A DNA stretch of 64,000 nt from Ctena decussata (GCA_963989385.1 OZ022505.1:60887737-60951736); one strand, 5' to 3'. Shown: positions 47,301 to 50,410, numbered from the stretch's first letter. The notes: a model not told the origin generated them from the letters alone. Program-made: numbers and translations.

Positions 47301-48200
47301 CCAAACAAATACATAATTACAGAAGACGATCCCAAGCAATCAACAAACGGGAATAGACGGGGTGTGAAAACGTTTAATAGACATGCCATACTAATTATAA
47401 CCTAAGCCTTGTTGATTAAATCAAAAGGAACAATCATATCTATTGACTGTAAACAGTTTGATAAGGCAAAATTTAACATGATAATAGAACACTATTTCCA
47501 CATGATATTATGTAGAACACAGACTCAAGTGGCCAATATGACGTCAGCAGAAATCTCTTATTTTCAGAAATTACAAAACCGCCAAAATAAAAATCCACCA
47601 AAAGGTCCTTTTATGAAAACCGCCAAATTTTGCTGCCGCCAAATATAAATGTTTTACAGTACATGTATTGGTGAACTGACACAACCATGTGTTTCTTACA
47701 GACTAATCGGCAAATCAGACTACGTGAATTGTTATTGAAAGAGTCCAAGGATGCCTCGCTCATTGTCATGTGAGTATTCTCTGATTGTAAATTGTACTAA
47801 ATTTCAAAATTCTGCTTTAAAACTGAAGACATTTACAGCATTTTTTCAAAAGAAAGGAAAAAATATGCATACTTATAGAACTGGACATTTTGAAGCATAT
47901 TTAAGTATAACTCGAGAAATAGTAAAATTAATTTCTGTGAATATTGGTACTAAAACTGCAACTTTACAAGGTTATTAGATATCAACTTTACAACTACCAG
48001 AACTTTGAAATAATTGAAACATTGCTGCATATAAATATATAAAATTGATTTCTTTTCTCCACAGGACATTACCAGTTCCTCGAAAAGGCACATGCTCGAG
48101 CAGCTTATACATGGCTTGGTTAGAGACTTTAACGAAAGGAATGCCGCCAATTTTACTACTACGCGGGAATCAAAGCAGTGTGCTTACATTCTACAGTTAG
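346..48200 (+). CDS. SLC12A2: Na-K-Cl cotransporter (NKCC group), C-terminal half, 12 exons
   Basis: The coding join is 346-501, 13967-14066, 14759-14870, 16269-16418, 18483-18589, 20138-20262, 37042-37263, 38177-38291, 43816-43902, 46553-46670, 47702-47769 and 48065-48200. Every intron is GT-AG and every phase fits. With the one base carried over from the preceding exon this gives 498 codons plus TAG. The family are plasma-membrane symporters moving Na, K and Cl together for volume and salt control. Visible family hallmarks in order are GWRPSFKYY followed by two hydrophobic segments, then [63 protein letters not shown] and the terminal VLTFYS. The length matches the same part of vertebrate NKCC1 (about 495 residues). 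The N-terminus and most membrane segments lie left of the window. NKCC1, NKCC2 and NCC orthologues cannot be separated from this part alone, so the symbol is provisional. The 16.8-kb intron at 20263-37041 may hide an alternative exon of the variable linker. Confidence 0.93.
530..674 (-). repeat. Left half of a P4 hairpin MITE
   Basis: It contains the P4 hallmarks GACTTCCTATTTGTTTCCCT and ACTCTTAAAGGAAAGAATT, then stops at TTAA. The other half is at 10775-10855. Joined at TTAA they restore a P4 copy like the one at 57590-57803. Confidence 0.75.
1080..2800 (+). repeat. About 180-bp satellite, left arm of foldback element
   Basis: About nine diverged copies of a unit containing AATATGAAGGTCAAGGTCA, then TTTCAAAATGTTGAAAAACT, GGTTAACTGAATATGATAAG and AACCATTGCTATATTTGAAA. 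The repeat resumes after the nested element at 5203-5960. A 35-A run lies at about 2290-2323. Confidence 0.85.
2801..5202 (+). mobile_element. Tandem-repeat element A (pearl/TR-MITE style)
   Basis: It begins TTTTAGCTCACCTGAGCC and ends TCAGGTGAGCGATTCAGG...CCTCTTGTTT, giving inverted subterminal AGCTCACCTGA/TCAGGTGAGC. A CCGTCCGT-type stretch follows the left terminus at about 2865-2900. The core has five copies of a 420-470-bp unit, marked by CATGGCCGCCACGCCCATAT at about 3017, 3488, 3948, 4391 and 4811. It interrupts the 180-bp satellite. Confidence 0.8.
5203..5960 (+). repeat. Continuation of the about 180-bp satellite
   Basis: Diverged copies with ATTTGAATATGAAGGTCAAG, TTGTAAAAGTTAA and ATATCATTTA, in the same orientation as 1080-2800. 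Confidence 0.75.
6217..7694 (+). mobile_element. Tandem-repeat element B, related ends to element A
   Basis: It begins TTTTAGCTCACCAGAGCC and ends GGCCCGTGGGCCTCTTGTTT. A CGTCGTCGTC microsatellite follows the left end (6272-6320). The core has four copies of an about 330-bp unit, marked by GGTTGCTATGGCAACTT near 6447, 6772, 7098 and 7450. Units carry GTTGCCATGGAAACC as well. No coding potential was seen. Confidence 0.8.
7802..7819. repeat. Poly-G tract
   Basis: A run of 18 G in an otherwise AT-rich interior of the foldback element. Confidence 0.9.
8270..10250 (-). repeat. About 170-bp satellite, right arm of foldback element
   Basis: TGACCTTGACCTT blocks recur near 8280, 9720, 9887, 10058 and 10240. 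They are the inverse of the AAGGTCAAGGTCA blocks in the left arm, with more divergence and unique DNA between 8500 and 9700. Confidence 0.6.
9008..9112 (-). pseudogene. Possible decayed non-LTR reverse transcriptase fragment
   Basis: The minus-strand frame reads [20 protein letters not shown], which fits the pattern ahead of the YLG motif in non-LTR reverse transcriptases. Only about 30 residues are readable and no YXDD box was found nearby. It could be chance. Confidence 0.35.
10775..10855 (-). repeat. Right half of the P4 hairpin MITE
   Basis: TTAAGAGTTCACCCCCATTT, then GAGTTGCTTCCCTTGAAAGT. It complements the half at 530-674. Confidence 0.7.
10868..11100 (+). repeat. Two-copy tandem repeat, about 120 bp
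   Basis: GGACC..AGTCTGCACATGTCA, then CAAAGCCTTGGATGCCCTG, GCAGGGGTTTTGTGCAATAT and AGCACACACCATGTCTGGAC appear twice (about 10870-10985 and 10985-11100). The units are near identical, so the duplication is fairly recent. Confidence 0.85.
11628..13626. mobile_element. Mariner-type MITE shell with nested element C
   Basis: Inverted ends CGAGGGGCTTTCGAAAAG and CTTTTCGAACGCCCCTCG, each next to TA, extend to GTTTGCAAATGGC/GCCATTTGCAAAT. Such ends are typical of mariner elements. The interior outside element C (about 0.9 kb) has no recognisable transposase. Confidence 0.65.
11757..12851 (+). mobile_element. Tandem-repeat element C
   Basis: The left end is TTTTTTATGCCCCCGTGACG with a hairpin (TGCCCCC...GGGGGCA), followed by GTCTGTCTGTCCGTCTGTCT. 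The core is five copies of an exact 180-bp period starting at the GGTATAGAGTTTGTGTAAT block (11841, 12021, 12201, 12381, 12561). The last copy is the most diverged. The distal end is GGGGGCATCATTAGTG...TTTTCTAGTTT. Confidence 0.88.
13700..13935. repeat. P8 palindromic MITE
   Basis: The hairpin core is TAGATCCATCTTACAAGATG (about 13749-13779) with flanking AACAATCCCAAAA/TTTGGGATTGTTTT. The right part carries CATATTATAGCAGAATTTCA. Related copies are at 17125-17300 and 25890-26380. It lies just upstream of the cotransporter exon at 13967. Confidence 0.75.
13967..14066 (+). CDS. SLC12A2: SLC12A exon 2 in window
   Basis: The acceptor is TTTGTTTCAG and the donor is GTAAGA. It encodes [20 protein letters not shown] and continues to VEDHIKNF, the start of the conserved cytosolic C-terminal domain. 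It is entered at phase 1 (G/AT = Asp) and left at phase 2 (AG/G = Arg). The preceding intron is 13.5 kb and is almost wholly repeat-derived. Confidence 0.93.
14255..14585 (+). repeat. P4 hairpin inside P18 composite repeat
   Basis: The outer part is TTTTACAAAAGGGGGGGTTA and TTAGGGCCTAA...TTTATTAGGATTAATAAGG. The inner P4 is AAGGTGAATGGGTATACTTT with core ATTTGCTCATCTAGGAGCAA. The same composite occurs at 16445-17010 and 52970-53330. Confidence 0.75.
14759..14870 (+). CDS. SLC12A2: SLC12A exon 3 in window
   Basis: The acceptor follows a strong pyrimidine tract (TTATTTTTCAG) and the donor is GTACGT. It encodes [19 protein letters not shown], then a segment ending MVCGHIIV. This aligns with the PQCLVMTG...LMICGH region of animal NKCC proteins. 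It is left at phase 0. Confidence 0.93.
14911..15022. repeat. Near-perfect palindrome, about 110 bp
   Basis: The arms are TTACCCTAAAGTGCTTAAGTATTGGGACAC and its inverse GTGTCCCAATATCTAAGCTCTTTAGGGTAA (shown as 20 bases or fewer each: TTACCCTAAAGTGC / CTCTTTAGGGTAA). The centre is near TTTGTCCCGAA. It is in the intron between exons 3 and 4. Confidence 0.85.
15070..15300 (+). repeat. SINE-B related fragment with CATC tail
   Basis: It carries TTGATTCTGGCC, GAGAGTTCCCTTGCACACGG, CCTTTCATCATCATC and a (ATCC)n tail at 15261-15290. It matches the body of the SINE-B copies at 36195-36415 and 56445-56620 but has a diverged head. Confidence 0.6.
15594..15830. repeat. P1 palindromic MITE, copy 1
   Basis: About 237 bp, ends GAGCCGCGAC / GTCGCGGCTC. 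The arms contain AACCAACAATGTGGTTGTGC and CTCAGATCAGCCTGGGCATC, repeated inverted on the right. The centre is near GGTAGCTTAGACCCTTAGCT. There is no coding potential. Confidence 0.92.
15918..16155. repeat. P1 palindromic MITE, copy 2
   Basis: GAGCCGCGACACGAGAAAAC at the left and TCGCGTCATGGCTC at the right. It lies 87 bp after copy 1 and about 110 bp before the exon at 16269. Confidence 0.92.
16269..16418 (+). CDS. SLC12A2: SLC12A exon 4 in window
   Basis: Exactly 50 codons, phase 0 to phase 0, with acceptor TTTTGACAG and donor GTACAA. It encodes [20 protein letters not shown], then [14 protein letters not shown] and [10 protein letters not shown]. The KMKAFY and GAQ.LMQ motifs are conserved in NKCC C-termini. 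Confidence 0.93.
16445..17010 (+). repeat. P18/P4 composite repeat with nested P1
   Basis: The left part is CATTCCATTTTACAAAAGGG and GGGCCTAAAG; the inner P4 is GTATATTCTTTCAGAGGAAG; the right part is GCATTTATTAGGATTAATAT. P1 copy 3 (16721-16942) splits it, so P1 inserted later. Confidence 0.7.
16721..16942. repeat. P1 palindromic MITE, copy 3
   Basis: TGAGCTGCGACATGAGAGAA at the left and TTGTCATGTCGTGGCTCA at the right, with the AGATCGGTCTGTGCATCCAC and CAGGCTGATCTGAGTCTTCG arm blocks. Confidence 0.9.
17125..17300. repeat. P8 palindromic MITE, second copy
   Basis: CAAAACAATACCAAAAAATC and GATTTTTGGGGTTGTTTTGG flank a degenerate core TCCATTTTATAAGACAGATC. It is more decayed than 13700-13935. 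Confidence 0.65.
17680..17908. repeat. P16 palindromic MITE flanked by TTAA
   Basis: The ends are TTAACCCATTTTAGACCAG and CTGGTCAAAAAAGGGTTAA. The central hairpin is GATGCCGCATAAAGCGGCATC with AACAGTGAAGACCC inverted around it. TTAA next to CCC resembles piggyBac-derived MITEs. Confidence 0.75.
17987..18209. repeat. P2 palindromic MITE with 37-bp flanking repeat
   Basis: The ends are GGGGCCATATTTATAAAACG and TTTTATGAATACGGCCCC. The arms include GTTGCTATGCTGTTGCTAAG inverted. A 37-bp stretch starting TGAATGAAAATTCCAAAAAT is found on both sides (17950-17986, 18210-18246). A second copy of the MITE is at 32525-32748. Confidence 0.85.
18483..18589 (+). CDS. SLC12A2: SLC12A exon 5 in window
   Basis: The acceptor is ATGCTTCAG and the donor is GTAAGT. 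It encodes [20 protein letters not shown] and [15 protein letters not shown], matching the GLGRMKPNTLVLGFK.W region of family members. It is left at phase 2 (CA/T = His). Confidence 0.93.
18636..18819. repeat. P6 palindromic MITE, copy 1
   Basis: ACACCGGGTAGGCGACAATA at the left and TCGATTGCCGCCTACCCAGT at the right, with the inner arm GAAACAGCGTTTTCGATGCA inverted. It is related to the copy at 22288-22471. Confidence 0.85.
18920..19157. repeat. P17 palindromic MITE flanked by TTAA
   Basis: The ends are TTAACCCATTCCATTCAG and GAATGCAATGGGTTAA. The central hairpin is AGGCCCCACAAAAGTGGGGC with GGATC.GATC inverted around it. TTAA-CCC ends are as in P3 and P16. Confidence 0.75.
19370..19625. repeat. 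Inverted-repeat region with paired X-box-like motifs
   Basis: The hairpin GGAGCATGGCATACA...TATGCCATGCTCC lies at 19391-19422. GTTACCATAGCAAC (about 19457) and its exact inverse GTTGCTATGGTAAC (about 19552) follow. These fit the RFX X-box consensus. Confidence 0.6.
19908..20115. repeat. P3 TTAA-type MITE close to exon 20138
   Basis: It starts TTAACCCTTGAAGAGCC and contains AGACTACAAAATTTATGTCT and ATCATATTGAGAATTCA. The right end ATTAAAGGTTT is diverged. Its right end lies about 25 bp from the splice acceptor. Confidence 0.6.
20138..20262 (+). CDS. SLC12A2: SLC12A exon 6 in window; start of variable linker
   Basis: The acceptor is CATCTTTCAG and the donor is GTGCGT. It encodes [20 protein letters not shown], followed by an acidic linker [20 protein letters not shown]. 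The first part is conserved in NKCC proteins and the acidic tail belongs to the poorly conserved linker. A TTAA-flanked MITE ends only a few tens of bases upstream of the acceptor. It is left at phase 1. Confidence 0.92.
20514..20726. repeat. P1 palindromic MITE, copy 4
   Basis: TGAGCCGCAACATGAGAAAA at the left and TTGGTTTTCTCATGGCGC at the right, with AGTCTCAGATCAGCCTGGAC in the left arm. Confidence 0.88.
20743..20995. repeat. P12 long palindrome
   Basis: The left arm is GTTCTTGTCCAAAATGATCT and GTGTTTTGGAACACCTTGAC. The right arm is GTCAAGGTGTTCGAAAACAC and AGATCATTTTGGACCAGAAT. The arms are about 85 bp with an about 60-bp loop. Confidence 0.85.
21000..22280. other. Intron stretch without recognised features
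   Basis: AT-rich sequence inside the 16.8-kb intron. No exon, RNA gene or clear repeat was recognised apart from a weak ACTGCTTTCTACAGAGCAGT hairpin at about 21180-21200. Confidence 0.5.
22288..22471. repeat. P6 palindromic MITE, copy 2
   Basis: ACACTGGGTAGGCGGCAATC at the left, TTCGATTGCCGCCTACCCCG at the right, inner arms AGAAACAGCACTTTTTGATT / AAAACGCTGTTTCTAACGG. Confidence 0.87.
22810..23030. repeat. P3-type MITE, decayed
   Basis: AAAAAAAGCAGACATCAG, ATCATATTGCGAATTCAAAG and CACCTCATCTGGATCTAGAC are the family blocks. The TTAA ends are not clear. Confidence 0.6.
23103..23204. repeat. Perfect 51-bp tandem duplication
   Basis: A unit starting CACTTTACTAACATTAAATG occurs at 23103-23153 and again, identical, at 23154-23204. 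Perfect identity implies a recent event. Confidence 0.95.
23331..23600. repeat. P3-type MITE with palindromic core
   Basis: AGCAGATGACAAAATTTACA, ATCATCTGAGAATTCAAAGA and a palindrome around CAGATCAGATCCAGATG with GGCGGCTCATGATGAGCCAC blocks on both sides. Confidence 0.7.
24180..24565 (+). repeat. Degenerate tandem repeat, about 30-bp half-units
   Basis: TTGGTGTCAGAAGTGGGATG alternates with short AT-rich spacers (GATAAAAAA or TGAATATAAG) about ten times. No open frame crosses it. Confidence 0.85.
25390..25422. repeat. Poly-T tract
   Basis: A near-uninterrupted run of T within an AT-rich intron. Confidence 0.8.
25480..25680 (+). repeat. Degenerate tandem repeat, about 60 bp
   Basis: Units like TTTGCAAATTTATTGTTACA, then TTAATATGTATTTGTTATGC, recur about three times with drift. 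Confidence 0.6.
25890..26380. repeat. P8 MITE with nested P7 palindrome
   Basis: The P8 blocks TTAGGATTGTTTTAGAAGAG, CATAGCAGAATTTCATAAGA and GATGAATCTAGATTTTGGG lie outside. The P7 hairpin (25968-26166) lies inside. Confidence 0.6.
25968..26166. repeat. P7 palindromic MITE, near perfect
   Basis: The ends are GAGCTCTAGATAAGAGGG and CCCTTCTTATCTAGAGCTC. The central hairpin is CTGTCTCGATGAGACGGTTC inside TGTGACCCCTCATCTGAA and its inverse. A related copy is at 38325-38520. Confidence 0.9.
26600..26790. repeat. P3-type MITE, decayed
   Basis: TTAAGGGCCAGAGTAATAGTTG at the left, then GCAGCCTCATCTGGATCTAC and TTTGCAGACATAAATTTTGT. Confidence 0.6.
26888..27121. repeat. P5 palindromic MITE, copy 1
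   Basis: GGGCCCAGTTGTTCAAAGCA at the left and TTAGTTTTGAACAACTGGGC at the right. The central arms TTTTTTGTTGACAATATGTG / TTCAACAAAAAACATTGGCG fold back. Copies are at 36741-36982 and 63449 onward. Confidence 0.85.
29519..29612. repeat. 47-bp tandem duplication
   Basis: GGTCTATGAAGCCAGTTTAT occurs at 29519 and, with few changes, at 29566. It lies in the core of the 3.24-kb foldback element. Confidence 0.9.
29790..29972. repeat. Direct repeat pair in foldback core
   Basis: GCCGAGAATGAGCTATAATT and GCCGACCATGAGCTGTAATT, each followed by GGCAAGCAACCAACAAATAT or a close form, lie about 130 bp apart. Confidence 0.75.
31640..32062 (+). repeat. Tandem repeat of about 35 bp
   Basis: A unit like TTGGACAATTTGAAGTACAT, then TTGTCCAACAAAA, repeats about eleven times. 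The minus strand gives an open but artificial CTSNCPI..DK pattern. Diverged relatives occur at 27228-27300. Confidence 0.9.
32525..32748. repeat. P2 palindromic MITE, copy 2
   Basis: GGGGCCTTATTCATAAAGCC at the left, TTTTATGAATACGGCCCC at the right, centre GTCTTACAAAGACTG. It lacks the 37-bp flanking repeat of copy 1. Confidence 0.88.
33123..33312. repeat. P3 TTAA-type MITE
   Basis: It starts TTAACCCTTTAAGTGCC. The core palindrome is GTGGCTCATAATGAGCCACC and the right end is CACTGGGGTTTAA. Family blocks AGCAGACAACAAAATTTATG are present. Confidence 0.75.
33350..33546. repeat. P3 TTAA-type MITE, adjacent copy
   Basis: It starts TTAACCCTTAAAGTAC and ends GTCTGCTAAGGGTTAA. It sits within 40 bp of the copy at 33123-33312. 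Confidence 0.75.
33764..34375. repeat. 612-bp MITE with TTAA and 13-bp inverted ends
   Basis: The ends are TTAACCTTTCGACGGCC and GGTCGTCGAAAGGTTAA. The interior has no matching repeat elsewhere in the window and no convincing frame. It contains TGACGTCA at about 34203. Confidence 0.7.
34777..34939. repeat. P10 long palindrome
   Basis: The arms are ATAACTGTACTGAAAATTGT with TTTGGGGAGGTAAATCATCG on the left and CGATT-type inverse ATGATTTACCTCCCCAAATG with AAGACAGTTAT on the right. The centre is GCTGGCGCTTCGCC. Confidence 0.85.
35021..35231. repeat. P3 TTAA-type MITE, best preserved
   Basis: The ends are TTAACTCTTTCAGTACC and GGGGCTTAAAGAGTTAA. The core is GGCGGCTCATTATGAGCCGC inside ATCTAGATGA and its inverse. 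AGCAGACGACAAAATTTACG is the family block. Confidence 0.8.
35240..36190. other. Intron stretch without recognised features
   Basis: No exon or clear repeat was seen, apart from a short A-run at about 35874-35887. Confidence 0.45.
36195..36415 (+). mobile_element. SINE-B, tRNA-derived retroelement
   Basis: The head has an A-box-like AGTGGCTTAAGTGTTGGC and a B-box-like GTGTTTGATTCC. The body has GGGGTTCCATTGCACACAGC and CTTTCATTATCACCC, and the tail is TTGCAAGTCCTCCATC. The family is also at 49500, 56445 and, inverted, at 62095. Confidence 0.75.
36741..36982. repeat. P5 palindromic MITE, copy 2
   Basis: GGGCCCGGTTCAAAACTAAC at the left and TGCTTTGAACAACTGGGCCC at the right. The central hairpin is GTGAGAAGCTTTTGCACTGC with its inverse. 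It ends 59 bp before the exon at 37042. Confidence 0.85.
37042..37263 (+). CDS. SLC12A2: SLC12A exon 7 in window: linker and WWLFDDGG motif
   Basis: The acceptor is TTTCATTGCTAG and the donor is GTATTT. It encodes an acidic, Ser/Thr-rich linker ([20 protein letters not shown] onward) and then [17 protein letters not shown], a near-invariant NKCC motif. The linker is shorter than in vertebrate NKCC1. A palindromic MITE (36741-36982) ends about 60 bases upstream of the exon. Confidence 0.93.
37283..37412. repeat. P11 palindrome
   Basis: TAATAGTTATACCACGGTTT and GATAATCCATGAGC on the left; GAGTGGATTATCTCCCGTAC and AAACCATGTTATAACTAT on the right. It begins 20 bp after the exon donor at 37264. 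Confidence 0.85.
38177..38291 (+). CDS. SLC12A2: SLC12A exon 8 in window
   Basis: The acceptor is CAACTTGCAG and the donor is GTAGGT. It encodes [20 protein letters not shown], then [17 protein letters not shown]. It matches the LTLL.PYLL..K.KW..C..RVF block of the family. It is left at phase 2. The in-frame TAG seen just past the donor is intronic. Confidence 0.92.
38325..38520. repeat. P7 palindromic MITE, copy 2
   Basis: The central hairpin AATCGTCTCACTGAGACGGT lies inside GTGAACTCATTAG and its inverse. The arms are less complete than at 25968-26166. Confidence 0.75.
38750..42030. other. Intron stretch without recognised genes
   Basis: AT-rich intron sequence between cotransporter exons 8 and 9. 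It holds only low-complexity runs (A-rich about 39172-39201, T-rich with G8 about 41667-41728) and a short 33-bp-type duplication at about 40995-41055. The short open frames look random. Confidence 0.5.
42044..43023 (+). mobile_element. Tandem-repeat element D
   Basis: The left end TATACGCCCGTTTTGAAAAA with ACGGACGTATTATG is followed by GTCCGTCCGTCCGTCC. About four diverged units of about 190 bp follow (GCGCGCCATAACTCATTAAC, CCGTTTGGGATA, TGCTCCCCCTTCCT). The distal end is AACGGGCGTATTATGCGCCG, then CTTGCGAAGCC. Its ends resemble element G. Confidence 0.85.
43816..43902 (+). CDS. SLC12A2: SLC12A exon 9 in window
   Basis: The acceptor is TTTATTTCTAG and the donor is GTATGG. It encodes [20 protein letters not shown], then IGKLPSEE. 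The [12 protein letters not shown] block is diagnostic of NKCC proteins. It is left at phase 2 (AG/T = Ser). Confidence 0.93.
43930..44115. repeat. P3-type MITE right after exon 43902
   Basis: GAACACTTTAAACGCTAAAA at the left, GCAGCGTAGATCCAGATGAG in the middle and GCAGACATAAATGTTGTAAT at the right. Confidence 0.65.
44445..45998 (+). mobile_element. Tandem-repeat element E
   Basis: The left end AGGGCCCTGCCGGACGAAGT is followed by GTCCGTCCGTCTGTCTGTCT. Eight units of about 155 bp begin at the GTGTCCGCT.ATAACTCTGA block (44530, 44685, 44841, 44998, 45151, 45307, 45463, 45621), plus a decayed one. The distal end is GGCAGGGCCCTATTAGTTAC, then TTTCTAGTTT. AGGGCCCTGCC and GGCAGGGCCCT are inverted. 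Confidence 0.9.
46553..46670 (+). CDS. SLC12A2: SLC12A exon 10 in window
   Basis: The acceptor is TTTTTCACTCAG and the donor is GTAAAG. It encodes [20 protein letters not shown], then [19 protein letters not shown], corresponding to the PWRITDNEL region. A second AG seven bases downstream would shift the frame, so the CTCAG site was chosen. Confidence 0.9.
46768..47005. repeat. P1 palindromic MITE, copy 5
   Basis: TGAGCAGCAACAC at the left and TTGTCATGTCGTGGCTCA at the right, with GATTAGCCTGGGCATCTGCC / CAGGCTAATCTGAGTCTTTG arms. It lies in the intron after exon 10. Confidence 0.9.
47150..47662. repeat. About 510-bp MITE with long inverted ends
   Basis: The left end TACTGTAAAACACTTATATT, then TGGCGGTCAC, is matched inverted by the right end GCCGCCAAATATAAATGTTT, then TACAGTA. 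Short GCCGCCAAA/TTTGGCGG blocks repeat inside both arms. It fills half of the intron before exon 11. Confidence 0.8.
47702..47769 (+). CDS. SLC12A2: SLC12A exon 11 in window
   Basis: The acceptor is GTTTCTTACAG and the donor is GTGAGT. It encodes [20 protein letters not shown] and IV, matching RQIRLNELL...S..A..IVM. It is left at phase 2 (AT/G = Met). Confidence 0.92.
48065..48200 (+). CDS. SLC12A2: SLC12A last coding exon with stop codon
   Basis: The acceptor is TTTCTCCACAG. It encodes [20 protein letters not shown], then [18 protein letters not shown] and VLTFYS before TAG at 48198-48200. The same C-terminal hexapeptide ends vertebrate NKCC1. A decayed copy of this exon's end follows at once in the downstream sequence. 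Confidence 0.95.
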
Positions 48201-48224
48201 CAGTGGATTTATAGTGTAGTATTT

Positions 48225-48312
48225 ACATGTCTTTGTTAGAGACTGCAATAGAAAGAATTGCAATAAAAAGAAAGCTGCCAGTTTTGGTTCAGTATGGGAA
48301 CCAAAGGCCAAT
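48225..48312 (+). pseudogene. Decayed duplicate of SLC12A terminal exon end
   Basis: In the frame starting TAC ATG at about 48224 this reads YMSLLET, then an insertion, then KLPVLVQYGNQRP. The real exon has YMAWLET and [14 protein letters not shown]. At DNA level the stretch TTGTTAGAGACT and the GGGAA.CAAAG block are shared with the real exon. It is truncated before VLTFYS and sits 25 bases after the true stop. It is probably an old local duplication now in 3' UTR or flank. Alternative use as coding sequence is unlikely because the true stop codon precedes it. Confidence 0.55.
48262..48267 (+). terminator. Candidate poly(A) signal AATAAA
   Basis: This is the first AATAAA after the cotransporter stop codon, 62 bases downstream. 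It lies inside the decayed exon copy. A second AATAAA is at 48642-48647. Neither is proven by transcript data. Confidence 0.3.
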
Positions 48313-48506
48313 ACTCCCAGTAGCTTGTGTAGAAATTAAGGGGACTTCAAACAAGAGGAATATTTGATGAGAACTCCTGGATAATTTTTACTTATCCACA
48401 GAAACATTGTTATGTGTAAAAGAAAAATTTTTTGACCTCCGCAAGCAAGAAAAATTGCAAAAGTATCCTGTCATGCATATTGAATACATGTGTTGTTATA
48501 AGAGAT

Positions 48507-48735
48507 ACATTTACAGTCAACTCTCGATATCTCAAAGTCGAAATTTATCCCACGCTACTGATATCTCAAATTAAATTTTCTTGTCCCAGAAAATTTACTT
48601 TGAGATATCAGAAGTGTGAGGTAAAAGGAGTTGAAAATTTGAATAAAAATAGGAAATGTGTGCAAACTATATTCTTTTATATATGAAGTGCTTTGAGATA
48701 TCAGTGTTCGAGATACGGAGTGTCAACTGTATGTC
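48507..48735. repeat. Pogo/Tigger-like MITE
   Basis: The ends are CAGTCAACTCTCGATATCTC and TTCGAGATACGGAGTGTCAACTG (inner part GAGATACGG), inverted, with TTTGAGATATCAG repeated inside. CAGT..A.CTC ends are typical of Tigger-derived MITEs. A possible relative is at 32760-32930. Confidence 0.6.
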
Positions 48736-48830
48736 ATTGTATGACCTGCACAAAATTTTTCTATGAACTATCCAAGCATCAACAATATGCAGATGTTCAT
48801 ATCTGTGAAGGAAAGCTGATTGACAATATG

Positions 48831-49036
48831 TGAGCCGCAACACGAGAAAACCAACAAAGTGGTTGTGCAGACTCAGATCAGCCAGTGCAACCGCCCAGTC
48901 TCATCAGAGTCTTCACTGTTCGCGTGGAGCTAGCTTAGACCCTTGGCTACCCTTTAAGCGCAAAGCGGATGCCCAGGCTGATCTGAGTCTGCGCTGGGCG
49001 CACAACATTTTGTTGGTTTTCTTTTGTCGCGGCTCA
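48831..49036. repeat. P1 palindromic MITE, copy 6
   Basis: TGAGCCGCAACACGAGAAAA at the left and TTTTCTTTTGTCGCGGCTCA at the right. Slightly shortened left arm. Confidence 0.9.
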
Positions 49037-49499
49037 TATGTTTTTGTGGAAGAAGTAAAAAAGATATCCCAGGAAAATTGTTAAATACTCCTCTGATATG
49101 GAACTATGTAGGGTGGCAGAGACTTGCTTTTTGGTGGGGATTAGCTTTTTGGTAATTTCAGCAGAAGGGCTGAAGAAACATGCCAACAGTGTTGGGGAAA
49201 AAACAGTGCTGGTCTGTGACCATTATGTTAATGTGGTTAAAACTTATGGCTAGTCCAAGAAGTAGATAGTCACATTTTGTGCCAGCACGCATTTTTGCCC
49301 CCTGATGGGCTTGTTATTACTTTTCATAATACAGAATATTATACATAAATGTACATACAAGAGCCGGGAATAGCTAAAAATTGGGTCGAAGGTATACAAT
49401 ACTTCTTATTTCTTTACAGACTGTTGTTTCGGGATCATGTTTGAATTCTTGAGCATCGCATATTTTGTGGAATCTTGAAATAATTCTCTCAACATAGCA

Positions 49500-49680
49500 G
49501 GAGCCCCCAGTAACTTGGCGTATTAAGCATGGGCCTGTTAAGCTAGCGTTGTGGACTTGATTCCTACAAGAGGCAGAAATCTTTGACTGTAAATTGGGTT
49601 AACTGGCACACAGCATTTCATTATCACCATTTCATCACCATCCTTCCGTCATCTTGATGTGACTGAAATATTGTAAAATT
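49500..49680 (+). mobile_element. SINE-B copy with expanded tail
   Basis: The head is AGTAACTTGGCGTATTAAGC, then GTGGACTTGATTCC. The body is GGCACACAGCATTTCATTAT and the tail is ATTGTAAAATTGCAAAATCA, which runs directly into the tandem array at 49675. Confidence 0.7.
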
Positions 49681-50287
49681 GCAAAATCATAACTCACTTA
49701 TTCAAATTGCAAAATCACAACTCACTTATTCAAATTGCAAAATTTCAACTCACTTATTCAAATTGCAAAATCATAACTCACTTATTCAAATTGCAAAATC
49801 TCAACTCTTATTCAAATTGCAAAATCTCAAATTGCAAAATTTCAACTCACTTATTCAAATTGCAAAATCATAACTCACTTATTCAAATTGCAAAATCTCA
49901 ACTCACTTATTCAAATTGCAAAATCACAACTCACTTTAATTGCAAAATTACAACTCACTTATTCAAATTGCAAAATCACAACTCACTTATTATAATTGCA
50001 AAATCACAACTCACTTATTCAAATTGTAAAATCACAACTCACTTATTATAATTGCAAAATCACAACTCACTTATTCAAATTGCAAAATCACAACTCACTT
50101 ATTATAATTGCAAAATCATGATTGCAAAATCACAACTCACTTATTCAAATTGCAAAATCACAACTCACTTATTATAATTGCAAAATTACAACTCACTTAT
50201 TCAAATTGCAAAATCACAACTCACTTATTATAATTGCAAAATCACAACTCACTTATTATAATTGCAAAATTACAACTCACTTATTCA
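49675..50287 (+). repeat. 28-bp tandem array grown from a SINE-B tail
   Basis: About 22 copies of ATTGCAAAATCACAACTCAC with TTATTCAA or TTATTATA. Two variant units alternate in the right half, suggesting higher-order duplication. The array ends in CTTATTCATCCATC, the usual SINE-B tail ending. Confidence 0.92.
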
Positions 50288-50362
50288 TCCATCTCAACAT
50301 AGGGATTCTTAAAATGAATGGGTTCACTTTCAGGGGGCGCAGTTCTGTCATTCTGATTTTGC

Positions 50363-50410
50363 CCCCCCCCCCCCACCCCCCCCTGCCCCCCCCCCCCCAC
50401 CCCCACCCCC
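50363..50410. repeat. C-rich homopolymer tract
   Basis: Runs of 8-11 C broken by A or TG. It directly precedes a truncated P1 copy. Confidence 0.9.

Noticed and set aside
49675..50287. CRISPR-like regularly spaced repeats
   Set aside because: The units are contiguous tandem copies without unique spacers, and the window is eukaryotic.
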